This document shows, piece after piece, positions 37,588-47,564 of a stretch of 64,000 bases of DNA. Both the position numbers and the translations under genes were made by a program. Within the stretch, counting starts at the first letter, position 1. Each line of letters begins with the position of its first letter. Source of the DNA: Actinoplanes auranticolor (GTDB lineage Bacteria; Actinomycetota; Actinomycetes; Mycobacteriales; Micromonosporaceae); contig NZ_BOQL01000003.1 of NCBI RefSeq assembly GCF_018332655.1, positions 1 to 64,000 of the forward strand, written 5' to 3'. Under the pieces are notes generated by a model. That model was not told the DNA's origin. It did no database searches and saw only the letters and a program-made list of their open reading frames with translations.

Positions 37588-38175
37588 TCAGCTTCCGTGG
37601 TATTTGTTCTGCGCCCACTCGACACCCTCGAGCACCACGGCCTCCACCACGTCCGCCGCCCGGTCCACCAGGAACTCCAGCTCCTTGCGCTCCGCCCCGG
37701 CGAAATCCGACAACACGTAGTCGGCGGGATCCTGGCGCCCCGGCGGCCGGCCGATGCCGAACCGGACCCGGGCGTACTCCTTGCTGCCGAGCGACTTCGA
37801 CATCGAACGCAGCCCGTTGTGACCACCCTCACCGCCGCCGCGCTTCACCCGTACCTGCCCGTACGGCACATCCAGCTCGTCGTGCACGGCCACGATGTTG
37901 TCCACCGGCACCTTGAAGAACTGGGCCAGCGCCACCACCGGCGCACCGGACAGGTTCATGAAGGTCAGCGGCTTGGCCAGGATCAGCTTCGGGCCACCGA
38001 AGCCCAGCCGGCCCTCCGCCACCTCGGCCACCGCACGCTTCTGCCGGCCGAACTTGCCGCCCACCCGCGAAGCCAGCAGGTCGGCCACCATGAAACCGAC
38101 GTTGTGCCGGTTACCCGCGTACTCGCGGCCGGGATTGCCCAGGCCGACCACCAGCCAGGGTGCGTCCTCGGTCAT
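37588..38175 (-). CDS. pth: peptidyl-tRNA hydrolase
   Basis: A 195-residue enzyme that recycles peptidyl-tRNA. It has [10 protein letters not shown], the catalytic His in [21 protein letters not shown], and [27 protein letters not shown], all family hallmarks. Start ATG 38175 (or the adjacent 38178) with AAGGAG upstream. It follows rplY across a strong hairpin, in the conserved order glmU-prs-rplY-pth. Confidence 0.96.
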   Translation of the reverse strand: MTEDAPWLVVGLGNPGREYAGNRHNVGFMVADLLASRVGGKFGRQKRAVAEVAEGRLGFGGPKLILAKPLTFMNLSGAPVVALAQFFKVPVDNIVAVHDELDVPYGQVRVKRGGGEGGHNGLRSMSKSLGSKEYARVRFGIGRPPGRQDPADYVLSDFAGAERKELEFLVDRAADVVEAVVLEGVEWAQNKYHGS

Positions 38176-38193
38176 CAAGCTCTCCTTACGACA

Positions 38194-38224
38194 GCAGGGA
38201 AAGTGCCGTCGGCACTTTCCCTGC
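38194..38224 (-). promoter_or_regulatory. strong hairpin between rplY and pth
   Basis: GCAGGGAAAGTGCC (38194-38207) and GGCACTTTCCCTGC (38211-38224) form a perfect 14-bp stem with a 3-nt loop. On the minus strand it ends 11 nt before the pth AAGGAG and has no T-tract, so it is more likely an attenuator or mRNA-processing element than a full terminator. Confidence 0.7.
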
Positions 38225-38256
38225 AGATCGCGGTTCTCGGATCAGGCGGTGCTAGC

Positions 38257-38895
38257 TCAGGACGCGGCGTCCTCGGAGGTCCCGTCGGCCTCGGCGGCGG
38301 CCGCGGCCTCACCGGCGTCGGCGGAGTCACCCTCGAGCTGCTCGGCAGTCTGCGCCGCGGTCACCATCGCCAGCACGAAGTCGGCGTCGACGGCCAGCTC
38401 GGTGCCCTCGGGCAGCGTCACGTCACCCGCGGTGACCTGCGAACCGGCCTCCAGGCCCTCGATCGAGACCTCGAAGCCGCTCGGCAGGTGCATCGCCTCG
38501 GCGGTGACCGCCAGCGTGTTGGACTCGTTGACGATCAGCGTGTTGCGGGCGGCCTCGCCGACCAGCGTCACCGGGACGTCGACCTGGACCTTCTCGCCAC
38601 GCTTGACGATGATCAGGTCGACGTGCTCGTACGTCTCCTTGATCGGGTCACGCTGGATCGCCTTGGGCAGGGCCAGCGTCGCGCCCGTGCCACCGACGAC
38701 GTCGATGGTGAACACCTGGTTGAGACCGCCGTGCCGGATCGCGGCGGCGAACTCACGGGCGGGCAGCGCGATGTGGACGGGGGCCTCGCCGTGTCCGTAC
38801 AGCACGGCAGGCACCAGGCCGGCCCGGCGCGTGCGGCGGGCACCACCCTTGCCGAACTCGGTACGGGGCTCGGCGCTGATCTTTACCTCGGACAC
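38257..38895 (-). CDS. rplY: ribosomal protein bL25 (Ctc form)
   Basis: A 212-residue long-form L25/Ctc protein that binds 5S rRNA. The N-terminal L25 domain (EPRTEFGKGGARRTRRAGLVPAVLYGHG) is followed by the TL5/Ctc beta domain and an Ala/Glu/Asp-rich acidic tail. Start GTG 38895 (SEVKIS) with AGGAGT upstream; the longer open frame to 39009 lacks family similarity. Lies between prs and pth as in other actinobacteria. Confidence 0.95.
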   Translation of the reverse strand: MSEVKISAEPRTEFGKGGARRTRRAGLVPAVLYGHGEAPVHIALPAREFAAAIRHGGLNQVFTIDVVGGTGATLALPKAIQRDPIKETYEHVDLIIVKRGEKVQVDVPVTLVGEAARNTLIVNESNTLAVTAEAMHLPSGFEVSIEGLEAGSQVTAGDVTLPEGTELAVDADFVLAMVTAAQTAEQLEGDSADAGEAAAAAEADGTSEDAAS

Positions 38896-39268
38896 GGGGA
38901 TACTCCTGAAAACGTTGGAACGGGCGGCGTGAGAAGTCGGCGGGCTGCGGGCATTCGGCGCTCGGCGAAGGGGCGCGCGGGCACAGGCCCGGAGCACCGC
39001 GTCGATCACGGTGCCTCAAGCGAACTCTGCAAACTGCAGCAGACCGCGTGGCACCCTCGCCGTGGCAACCGCACCAGCTTACCTGCCACTCCGGCGGGCG
39101 GACCGGCGGGTCCCGCCGGATCACTCTCCCTGCGGAAATTTCACCCGCACGAATGCAACTTGCATCGCCGATCAAGCTACTTCCCGCCACAAACCGGACG
39201 CCCGCTCCGCGCCGATCCCCCACCTCGTGGTGGCGACGGTCAGCTCCCCCATCTCGCGGTGGGAACGG
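38896..39268. other. non-coding spacer between prs and rplY
   Basis: 373 bp without a credible gene. It holds the rplY leader and, next to prs, the tandem 29-bp repeat listed separately. A minus-strand frame running through the repeat (ELTVATTRWG, then IGAERASGLWREVA and a stop) has no start codon of its own. Confidence 0.5.
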
Positions 39269-39275
39269 TCAACTC
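39218..39275. repeat. 29-bp tandem repeat overlapping the prs stop
   Basis: Units 39218-39246 and 39247-39275 match at 24 of 29 positions. The second unit contains the prs stop codon. The first can fold as CCACC-TCGT-GGTGG and might serve as part of a terminator. Confidence 0.7.
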
Positions 39276-40249
39276 AGGCCGCCGAACAGGGTGGTGACCG
39301 AGCCGTCGTCGAAGACCTCGCGGATCGCGCGGGCCAGCAGCGGCGCGATCGACAACACGGTGATCTTGTCGAGCTGCTTCTCCGCCGGCAGCGGCAGCGT
39401 GTTGGTCACCACGAGCTCACTGATCCGGCTGTTCTTCAACCGCTCGGTGGCCGGATCCGACAGCAACGCGTGCGTCGACGCCACGATCACGTCGGCGGCA
39501 CCCGAATCGAACAGGATGTCCGCGGCCTTGGTGATCGTGCCACCGGTGTCGATCATGTCGTCGACGATCAGGCACACCCGGCCCTCGACCTCACCGACCA
39601 CCCGGTTGGCCACCACCTGGTTCGGCTTCGACGGGTCCCGCGTCTTGTGGATGAACGCCAGCGGGCACCCGCCCAGCCGGTCCGTCCACCGTTCCGCCAC
39701 CCGCACCCGGCCCGAGTCCGGGGCCACGACCGTCATCGGCCGGCCCTCGAACTTCTTGATGATGTGCTCCGCGAGGATGTCCATCGCGAACAGGTGGTCC
39801 ACCGGACCGTCGAAGAAGCCCTGGATCTGCGCGGTGTGCAGATCCACGGTGAGGATCCGATTGGCCCCCGCCGTCTTCAACAGATCCGCGATCAGCCGCG
39901 CGGAGATGGGCTCCCGGCCGCGGTGCTTCTTGTCCTGCCGCGAGTACGGATAGAACGGCAGCACGACCGTGATCCGCTTCGCCGACCCCCGCTTCAGCGC
40001 GTCGACCATGATCAGCGTTTCCATGACCCAGGTGTTGATACCCGCGGTCATCGACTGCACCACGAAAGCGTCCGAGCCCCGCACCGAGTCCTTGAACCGG
40101 ACGAAGATCTCTCCGTTGGCGAACTCGTACGAGTCGGACCGGGTCGGCGCTACGCCGAGCACCTGCCCGATCTCCTCCGCCAGCTCCGGGAAGCCCCGGC
40201 CGGAGAAAAGCATCAAACTCTTACGGTTCTCCGCGACGATGCTGCCCAT
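39269..40249 (-). CDS. prs: ribose-phosphate pyrophosphokinase
   Basis: A 326-residue enzyme that makes PRPP for nucleotide, His and Trp synthesis and, in actinobacteria, decaprenylphosphoryl arabinose precursors. The regulatory/catalytic loop FYPYSRQDKKHRGREPISA and the PRPP-binding VCLIVDDMIDTGGTI are intact. ATG 40249 gives the standard N-terminus. Downstream of glmU with a 116-bp gap. Confidence 0.97.
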   Translation of the reverse strand: MGSIVAENRKSLMLFSGRGFPELAEEIGQVLGVAPTRSDSYEFANGEIFVRFKDSVRGSDAFVVQSMTAGINTWVMETLIMVDALKRGSAKRITVVLPFYPYSRQDKKHRGREPISARLIADLLKTAGANRILTVDLHTAQIQGFFDGPVDHLFAMDILAEHIIKKFEGRPMTVVAPDSGRVRVAERWTDRLGGCPLAFIHKTRDPSKPNQVVANRVVGEVEGRVCLIVDDMIDTGGTITKAADILFDSGAADVIVASTHALLSDPATERLKNSRISELVVTNTLPLPAEKQLDKITVLSIAPLLARAIREVFDDGSVTTLFGGLS

Positions 40250-40365
40250 CGGCTCGTCCGCTCCCGTGCAATCGAGGGGGTTGTCACCTGAAGTATCACC
40301 CGCGGCCAGGCCGGCGCCGCGAACGGCGGCCCGGTCGTGGGATGCCTCACCCCAGCTTGCGCCGG

Positions 40366-41814
40366 TTACGCGCCGGTGTCCTCAGTCTCCGGCTTCCCGG
40401 CCCGATCCGCAGCCTCGGCCGAGACGGTGCCCGGGCGCCTGCGGGCCACCCAGCCCTCGACGTTGCGGTGCGGCGCCCGGGTGACCGCCAGATTGCCCGC
40501 CGGCACGTCCTTGGCGACCGCACTGCCGGCAGCCACGTACGCCCCCGGACCGATCTCCACGGGAGCGATCAGCACGGTGTCACTGCCGACGAAAGCCGCC
40601 TCGCCCACGGTGGTGTGATGCTTGTTCACCCCGTCGTAGTTGGCGAAGATCGTGCCCGCCCCGATGTTGGCCTTCGGCCCGATCGTCGCGTCACCCACGT
40701 ACGTCAGGTGCGGCACCTTGGCCCCGGCCCCCAGCTCGGCGTTCTTCGTCTCGACGAAGCCACCGACCTTGGACTTGCGACCCAGCCGCGTCCCCGGCCG
40801 CAGGAACGAGAACGGGCCCACAGTGGCGTCCGGCCCGATCTGCGCGCCGATGCAATGGGTCCGCAGCACCGTGGCACCGGAAGCCACCACCGTGTCGATC
40901 AGCGTCGTGTCCGGGCCGACCACGGCGCCGGTCGCCACCGTCGTCGCCCCCTGCAACTGCGAATTCTGATCCACCACGGCGTCGGGCTCCAGCGTCACCG
41001 TCACGTCGATCCAGGTCGTCGCCGGATCGAGGATCGACACCCCGGCGCGCATCCACTCGGTGTTGATCCGGTCCCGCAACAGCCCCCGCAGCCGCGCCAG
41101 CTCGGCCCGGTCGTTGCACCCCAGGGTCTCCAGCGCGTCGGCGGCCACGTGCACCCCCACCGCGTGCCCGACCGCGGCGAGCAGCCCGAACACGTCGGTC
41201 AGATACTCCTCACCCTGGTCGTTGTCGGTGGAGAGCTTGCCCAGCGCCTCCCGCAGCAACGCGGCGTCGAAGGCGTAGATCCCGGCGTTCACCTCACGGA
41301 CGGCCCGCACCTCGGCCGAAGCGTCCCGCTCCTCCACGATGCGCTCCAGGTTGCCGTCACCGTCACGCACGATCCGGCCCAGCCCGGTCGGGTCGGGCAC
41401 CTCGGCGGCCAGCACGGTCGCACCCCGGCTCGTCGACTCGTGCGCGGCGACCAGCGCCTCGACGGTGCCGGGCCGCAGCAACGGCACGTCGGCGTTGAGC
41501 ACCACGACGGTGCCGGTGGCCTCGGGAATGGCGTCCAGGGCGATTCGGACGGCGTGCCCGGTGCCGTTCTGCTCGGCCTGCAGGACCGGGGTGGCGCCGG
41601 GGGCGATCTCGGTGAGGTGCGCGCGGACCTGGTCGGCCTTGTGCCCGACGACCACGACGGTGCGCGAGGCCCGGGCGGCCTCGGCGGCGTGCAGGACGTG
41701 CCCGAGCAGGGTGCGCCCGAGCAGCGGATGCAGCATCTTCGGCGTGGCGGACTTCATCCGCTTGCCCTCACCGGCGGCGAGAACGACAACGGTACGGCTC
41801 CGGGCCTGGCTCAC
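40366..41814 (-). CDS. glmU: bifunctional N-acetylglucosamine-1-phosphate uridyltransferase / glucosamine-1-phosphate acetyltransferase
   Basis: A 482-residue enzyme that makes UDP-GlcNAc for peptidoglycan. The N-terminal uridyltransferase has LAAGEGKRMKS and LNADVPLL; the C-terminal left-handed beta-helix has hexapeptide repeats (IGPDATVGPFSFLRPG, VGDATIGPKANIGAGTIFANYDG) and a disordered tail. Start GTG 41814. Positioned downstream of tRNA-Gln, as in other actinobacteria. Confidence 0.97.
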   Translation of the reverse strand: MSQARSRTVVVLAAGEGKRMKSATPKMLHPLLGRTLLGHVLHAAEAARASRTVVVVGHKADQVRAHLTEIAPGATPVLQAEQNGTGHAVRIALDAIPEATGTVVVLNADVPLLRPGTVEALVAAHESTSRGATVLAAEVPDPTGLGRIVRDGDGNLERIVEERDASAEVRAVREVNAGIYAFDAALLREALGKLSTDNDQGEEYLTDVFGLLAAVGHAVGVHVAADALETLGCNDRAELARLRGLLRDRINTEWMRAGVSILDPATTWIDVTVTLEPDAVVDQNSQLQGATTVATGAVVGPDTTLIDTVVASGATVLRTHCIGAQIGPDATVGPFSFLRPGTRLGRKSKVGGFVETKNAELGAGAKVPHLTYVGDATIGPKANIGAGTIFANYDGVNKHHTTVGEAAFVGSDTVLIAPVEIGPGAYVAAGSAVAKDVPAGNLAVTRAPHRNVEGWVARRRPGTVSAEAADRAGKPETEDTGA

Positions 41815-41901
41815 GCGGACTCCATTGATCGCAGTGGCGGTGCAAGCGGCGCTAACTCAGCCGCACGGACTCAAGACCTGAGTCCCCTACCATAAAACAA
41901 G

Positions 41902-41973
41902 CTCGGCCGCCAGGGTTCGAACCCGGAACTTTCGGACCAAAACCGAAGGTGATGCCTATTTCACCACGGCCGA
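41902..41973 (-). tRNA. tRNA-Gln (anticodon UUG)
   Basis: On the minus strand the acceptor arm TCGGCCG pairs with CGGCCGA. The anticodon stem TTCGG/CCGAA encloses the loop TTTTGGT, giving anticodon TTG. The T arm contains GGTTCGAACC. The 3' CCA is not encoded. A tRNA-Gln(UUG) next to glmU is conserved in actinobacteria (for example glnU of M. tuberculosis). Confidence 0.95.
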
Positions 41974-42020
41974 TTGGTTCGGTCGCCACACTATCGTCTG
42001 CGACCGATTGCCGAAATCTA

Positions 42021-42863
42021 CTATGTCAGCCGCGTCAACGTGGCCATCACTCCCTCCACCCGCCAGTACAGCTCACGCGATCGGGGAACCGACACGACCA
42101 GGCAGCCGTGATAGTCACTACCCGTATTGGCCCGCCGGGTGGCCGGCGCATGGCGCTTGATCGTGGGCCGCTGAAAGAGCCGGCGCGGCACCTGCAACTG
42201 CTCGGCCCACCACGCGACGGCCGCCTCCGCGTCAGCCGTCTCATGGATGTGCACCCGGTAGTTCACGGACTCCGCATCCCGGCCGCAGACGGCCAGGAAA
42301 CGAAGGAACAGTGCGATCAGCCCGGGATCGCTGTTGATGAAGGTCAGCCGGTCGACCCGGCGCCAAGGCTTGGATTTCGCACCTTCGCACCAGTACACCG
42401 CGGCGCCGATCATCAGCAGGTCCCGGTCCGACAGCTCACCGACGACGTGCGCCGCCTGGGCGTGCACCTCGCTCTGACGCCGGTCCCGCTCCTCCCGCTT
42501 GGCGTCCCAGCGGCCCGCCGCCATCACCGCGGCGTGCTCCTGCTTGCGTCGTGCACGCTCACTGTCGCGATCCAACGGTATGTGTTTCACCCATGCGTGA
42601 GCTGTCGACTTCGCGACCCCGATCTCGGTCGCGAGGTCGTTGACGGACCAGCCCTGCGCGCGCAGTTCGAGCGCCCGCGCTCGCAGGTCGTCCTTGGCGT
42701 TGGGCCGCCTCGTCCAGCCCGGTGGCTCGATTCCGCGCAGCCAGTCGGTCAGCGTGGCGCTCCCGACTCCGAAGTGCTTCATCAGCTGGGAGAGGGACAG
42801 TCCGGGATCGACCCGGAGGCGTCGCGCCTCGGCGCGCGGATCTTCCTCAAGAGGTAAGCGCAT
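42021..42863 (-). CDS. HTH protein with LAGLIDADG-like C-terminal domain
   Basis: A 280-residue protein. Two helix-turn-helix motifs occupy the N-terminal half (SLSQLMKHFGVGSATLTDWL; WSVNDLATEIGVAKSTAHAWV), followed by a basic helix (ERARRKQEHAAVMAAGRWD). The C-terminal half reads LLMIGAAVYWCEGAKSKPW, then LTFINSDPGLIALFLRFL and VNYRVHIHETAD, a pattern like single-chain LAGLIDADG-type proteins (helix with W-x-EG, then strands, then the NSD helix). Function unknown; a DNA-binding protein or relic homing-type nuclease. Start ATG 42863, with TAGGAT 6 nt upstream and no ribosome site. It sits between tRNA-Gln and the TetR gene, which are neighbours in M. tuberculosis. Confidence 0.8.
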   Translation of the reverse strand: MRLPLEEDPRAEARRLRVDPGLSLSQLMKHFGVGSATLTDWLRGIEPPGWTRRPNAKDDLRARALELRAQGWSVNDLATEIGVAKSTAHAWVKHIPLDRDSERARRKQEHAAVMAAGRWDAKREERDRRQSEVHAQAAHVVGELSDRDLLMIGAAVYWCEGAKSKPWRRVDRLTFINSDPGLIALFLRFLAVCGRDAESVNYRVHIHETADAEAAVAWWAEQLQVPRRLFQRPTIKRHAPATRRANTGSDYHGCLVVSVPRSRELYWRVEGVMATLTRLT

Positions 42864-42869
42864 GTCGAT

Positions 42870-42875
42870 ATCCTA
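42870..42875 (-). promoter_or_regulatory. -10 hexamer of leaderless promoter (HTH gene)
   Basis: TAGGAT on the minus strand ends 6 nt before ATG 42863. It is the best -10 match in the window, and there is no Shine-Dalgarno sequence. Confidence 0.6.
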
Positions 42876-42955
42876 CTTGTCGCCCGACTAGTTGTTATGC
42901 GTCGCACTGAGGCCCGCGCCGGGCGCGCAGGGCGTGGCAGACGCGGGCAGGCTGG

Positions 42956-42961
42956 CAGGAT
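42956..42961 (+). promoter_or_regulatory. -10 hexamer of leaderless promoter (TetR gene)
   Basis: CAGGAT ends 6 nt before GTG 42968, divergent from the HTH gene promoter in the same 104-bp gap. Confidence 0.4.
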
Positions 42962-42967
42962 GGCCGG

Positions 42968-43660
42968 GTGACAGACCAGAGCGATTCCGGCGACGAGCCG
43001 CGCGCCCGGCGTGGACGCCGAGCCGCCGCCGCGTCCACGAAGGGCACTGCCCGGGTCCGGATGCCGGCTGCGCAGCGGCGCGAGCAGCTCATCGTGATCG
43101 GGCGGCAGCTGTTCGCCGAGCGCGGTTTCGACGCCACCTCGATCGAGGAGGTGGCGGCCCGCGCGAAGGTGTCCAAGCCGGTGGTCTACGAGCACTTCGG
43201 CGGCAAGGAGGGCCTGTACGCCGTGGTCGTGGACCGGGAGGTGCGGGCGTTGCTGGATCGCATCGCGGCGGCGTTGACGGCCGGGCATCCGCGGGAGTTG
43301 CTGGAGCAGGCGGCGCTGGCGTTGCTGGATTACATCGACCAGGAGCCGCACGGTTTCCAGGTGCTGGTGCGGGAGTCACCCGTGTTGTCGCCGGGCGGGA
43401 ACTTCTCCAGCGTCATGAACGATGTGGCGCATCAGGTGGAGCACATCCTGGCCGCCGAGTTCAAGGCGCGCGCCCTTGATCCGAAGTTCGCCGAGCTGTA
43501 TTCGCAGGCGCTGGTCGGGATGGTGGCGCTGGTCGGTCAGTGGTGGCGGGAGGCCCGCAAGCCGAAGAAGGAGACGGTGGCGGCCCATCTGGTCAATCTG
43601 GCCTGGAACGGGCTCTCCCACCTGGAGGCGAAGCCGGCCCTGCTGACCCGGCCCCGGTGA
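42968..43660 (+). CDS. TetR-family transcriptional regulator
   Basis: A 230-residue repressor-type protein. After a disordered basic N-terminus of about 30 residues comes the TetR DNA-binding domain (RREQLIVIGRQLFAERGFDATSIEEVAARAKVSKPVVYEHFGGKEGLY). The C-terminal ligand domain is all-helical. Start GTG 42968. By position it corresponds to Rv1019 beside glmU in M. tuberculosis. Target and ligand are unknown. It converges with the DUF4383 gene with a 4-bp gap. Confidence 0.93.
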   Translation: MTDQSDSGDEPRARRGRRAAAASTKGTARVRMPAAQRREQLIVIGRQLFAERGFDATSIEEVAARAKVSKPVVYEHFGGKEGLYAVVVDREVRALLDRIAAALTAGHPRELLEQAALALLDYIDQEPHGFQVLVRESPVLSPGGNFSSVMNDVAHQVEHILAAEFKARALDPKFAELYSQALVGMVALVGQWWREARKPKKETVAAHLVNLAWNGLSHLEAKPALLTRPR

Positions 43661-43664
43661 GGGG

Positions 43665-44132
43665 TCAGGCGGACTGCGACTGGCGTTCGCGGGACTGGCG
43701 CGGCGGGCTGGTCTCCTCCGGCGGGGCGACCTTGCAGTAGTACGCGGCCATGATGAGCACCAGGCCGATCAGGTAGGTGACGACGACCGTGGAGATGCTG
43801 AAGTTCAGGAAGTTGGCGTCGGTGCGGATGACCGCCAGCTCGTAGCTGCCGACGACCAGCAGGCCCCAGCCGAAGTACCGGTCGACCACGATGTCGGAGT
43901 TGCGGCCGAGCAGGGTGGCGATCAGCACGATGGCGCCGATCAGCACGCTGACCAGGGACCAGAAGAGGTTGGTCTCCTGGCCGAGCACGCGGTCCTCGCC
44001 GTTGCCGAACAGGCCCTTGTCGGCGGTGACGATCGCGCCGAGGATGCCGAACAGCACGAGGTATGCGCCGGTCAGCGCGCCCAGAGCGCGGTAGATCGGC
44101 CGCAGCGGGTGGTTGACCGGATTGTGTCCCAT
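43665..44132 (-). CDS. DUF4383 membrane protein
   Basis: A 155-residue protein from ATG 44132 (GHNPVNHPLRPIYRALGALTGAYL), with four predicted helices: about 15-35, 52-74, 85-105 and 110-132. The NHPLRxxYRxxGxLxGxYL start and GRNSDIVVDRYFGWGLLVVG match DUF4383. Function unknown. The longer frame to 44180 adds a non-conserved basic segment. Confidence 0.85.
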   Translation of the reverse strand: MGHNPVNHPLRPIYRALGALTGAYLVLFGILGAIVTADKGLFGNGEDRVLGQETNLFWSLVSVLIGAIVLIATLLGRNSDIVVDRYFGWGLLVVGSYELAVIRTDANFLNFSISTVVVTYLIGLVLIMAAYYCKVAPPEETSPPRQSRERQSQSA

Positions 44133-44199
44133 GGTGTCCGTCTCCAACGTCGGGTGGTGTCGTAGGCGATTCTCGCGCATCGCCGGAGTCCCCGCAGGG

Positions 44200-44231
44200 G
44201 CACCCCCGGATCATGGTGCCGCCGGGGGTGC
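44200..44231 (-). terminator. hairpin after the ABC-F gene
   Basis: GCACCCCCGG (44200-44209) and CCGGGGGTGC (44222-44231) form a 10-bp stem with a 12-nt loop directly after the ABC-F stop codon. No T-tract. Confidence 0.65.
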
Positions 44232-44234
44232 GGC

Positions 44235-46037
<1,803 letters not shown>

Positions 46038-46044
46038 GATGCCT

Positions 46045-46992
46045 CTAGGTTACCCGGGCCCCTGGCATCGGTCCGCGCGCGGTGAGGGCGGTGCGGCACA
46101 CCCCGGCCTCGTTCAGGCGCGCGGCCACCCGTTCGGCGTGCGGGCCGTCGGTGGCGAGGAACACACAGGTGGGTCCGGAGCCGGAGACGATGCCCGCCAC
46201 GGCACCCGCGTCGTAGCCGGCCTTGAGCACGTCGGCCAGGGCCGGGCGCAGCGACAGAGCCGCGGGTTGCAGGTCGTTGGCGAGCGCGGCGCCGAGCACC
46301 TCGGGTTTGCGCTGGCGCAGCGCGCCCATCAGCTCGTCCGCGCTCTCCAGCGCCGTGGGCGGCCACGCGCTGTCACGCAGCCGGTCCAGCTCGCGGTAGA
46401 CCTCGGGGGTGGACAGCCCGCCGTCGGCGATGGCGACCACCCAGTGCCAGGTGGTCGGCCGGGCCAGGATCGGGCTGACGGTCTCGCCGTGCCCGGTGCC
46501 CAGGGCCGTGCCGCCGTGCAGCAGGAACGGCACGTCCGAGCCGAGCTCGGCGCCGATCTCGGCCAGTTCGTCCTTGCTGTAGCCGGTGCCCCAGAGCAGG
46601 TCGCAGGCGAGCAGCGTGGCGGCCGCGTCGGCGCTGCCGCCGGCCAGGCCGCCGGCGAGCGGGATCGACTTGCGCAGGTGCAGCCGGGCATGCGCGGGTA
46701 CGCGCGCCTTGGCGGCCAGCGCCCGGGCAGCCCGCATGATCAGGTTGCTGTCGTCGAGGGCGAGCTCGCCGGCGCCCTCGCCTTCCATGGTCAGAGCGAG
46801 GGTGTCCCCACGGCGCGCGGTCAGCTCGTCGAACAGGCTGATCGCGTGGTAGACCGTGTTCAGCTCATGGAAGCCGTCGGCGCGCAGCGGGCCGACCCCG
46901 AGATGCAAGTTGATCTTCGAGGGCACGCGGACCTTCACCGGGCCGGCGAACCGGCGGGGCTTGTCGTCGTCCGGCCCCCACGCCTCCGTCAC
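46045..46992 (-). CDS. ispE: 4-diphosphocytidyl-2-C-methyl-D-erythritol kinase
   Basis: A 315-residue GHMP kinase of the non-mevalonate isoprenoid pathway. It has VRVPSKINLHLGVGPLRADGFHEL near the N-terminus, the ATP loop PLAGGLAGGSADAAATL near residue 110, and SGSGPTCVFLA. Start GTG 46992 overlaps the Uma2 stop as GTGA; the longer open frame is a shadow of the Uma2 gene. Normally adjacent to rsmA; here the Uma2 gene lies between. Confidence 0.95.
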   Translation of the reverse strand: MTEAWGPDDDKPRRFAGPVKVRVPSKINLHLGVGPLRADGFHELNTVYHAISLFDELTARRGDTLALTMEGEGAGELALDDSNLIMRAARALAAKARVPAHARLHLRKSIPLAGGLAGGSADAAATLLACDLLWGTGYSKDELAEIGAELGSDVPFLLHGGTALGTGHGETVSPILARPTTWHWVVAIADGGLSTPEVYRELDRLRDSAWPPTALESADELMGALRQRKPEVLGAALANDLQPAALSLRPALADVLKAGYDAGAVAGIVSGSGPTCVFLATDGPHAERVAARLNEAGVCRTALTARGPMPGARVT

Positions 46993-47564
46993 GGAGTGAT
47001 GTCCGCGATCGGCAGCCGGATCTCGAACGGCGCCGTCAGCACCAGTTCCTCCGCTGAGTCTGCGACCAGCTCGTAGCTGCCGCCGACCAGGTCGTAGGCG
47101 AAGACGTGCACCGGGTCCTGCTCGATGCGCCAGTAATGCGGGATGCCGGCCGCGGCGTAGATGACGGGTTTCTCCATCCGATCGCGGCGCCTCGTGCCGG
47201 GTGAGACAACCTCCACCACGACAACGGTCTGGTCCGGCAGCAGAAAGTGATGCGTGAGCGTGAGCGGACGACGCAGGAGCAACACATCCGGTTCGAGGCT
47301 GTCTCTCAAGCCGACTGCCACGCCGACCGCGGTCGCCGGCTCGAAGTGGTCGGGCGCGTGCTGCCGCAACCACATCCACAGCAAGTTGCCGATTTGCTGA
47401 TGACCGATTGATGGCGAGGGGACCACAATCATGACTCCGTCGCGGAGCTCGACGCGGGGGGCGTCTTCGGGCAGGGACAAGACGTCCTCGAGTGTGTAGG
47501 CCGCCATCCGCTGCTTGACCGGATCAAGGGTCCACATGACGCGACCTGCGGGTTGCGCTGTCAT
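46989..47564 (-). CDS. Uma2 family (DUF820) endonuclease-fold protein
   Basis: A 191-residue restriction-endonuclease-fold protein. The motif layout is typical: [39 protein letters not shown] (metal-binding Asp), [19 protein letters not shown] (Glu and Lys) and [13 protein letters not shown]. Uma2 proteins are abundant in actinomycetes and cyanobacteria, and their biological role is unclear. It overlaps rsmA by 4 nt and ispE by 4 nt, so it has been fitted neatly inside this conserved pair. Confidence 0.9.
   Translation of the reverse strand: MTAQPAGRVMWTLDPVKQRMAAYTLEDVLSLPEDAPRVELRDGVMIVVPSPSIGHQQIGNLLWMWLRQHAPDHFEPATAVGVAVGLRDSLEPDVLLLRRPLTLTHHFLLPDQTVVVVEVVSPGTRRRDRMEKPVIYAAAGIPHYWRIEQDPVHVFAYDLVGGSYELVADSAEELVLTAPFEIRLPIADITP

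Noticed and set aside
38907-38923. AAAACGTTGGAAC near the rplY start, resembling the arabinan operator arm
   Set aside because: Only a half-site, with no palindromic partner, within the leader of a ribosomal protein gene; probably chance.
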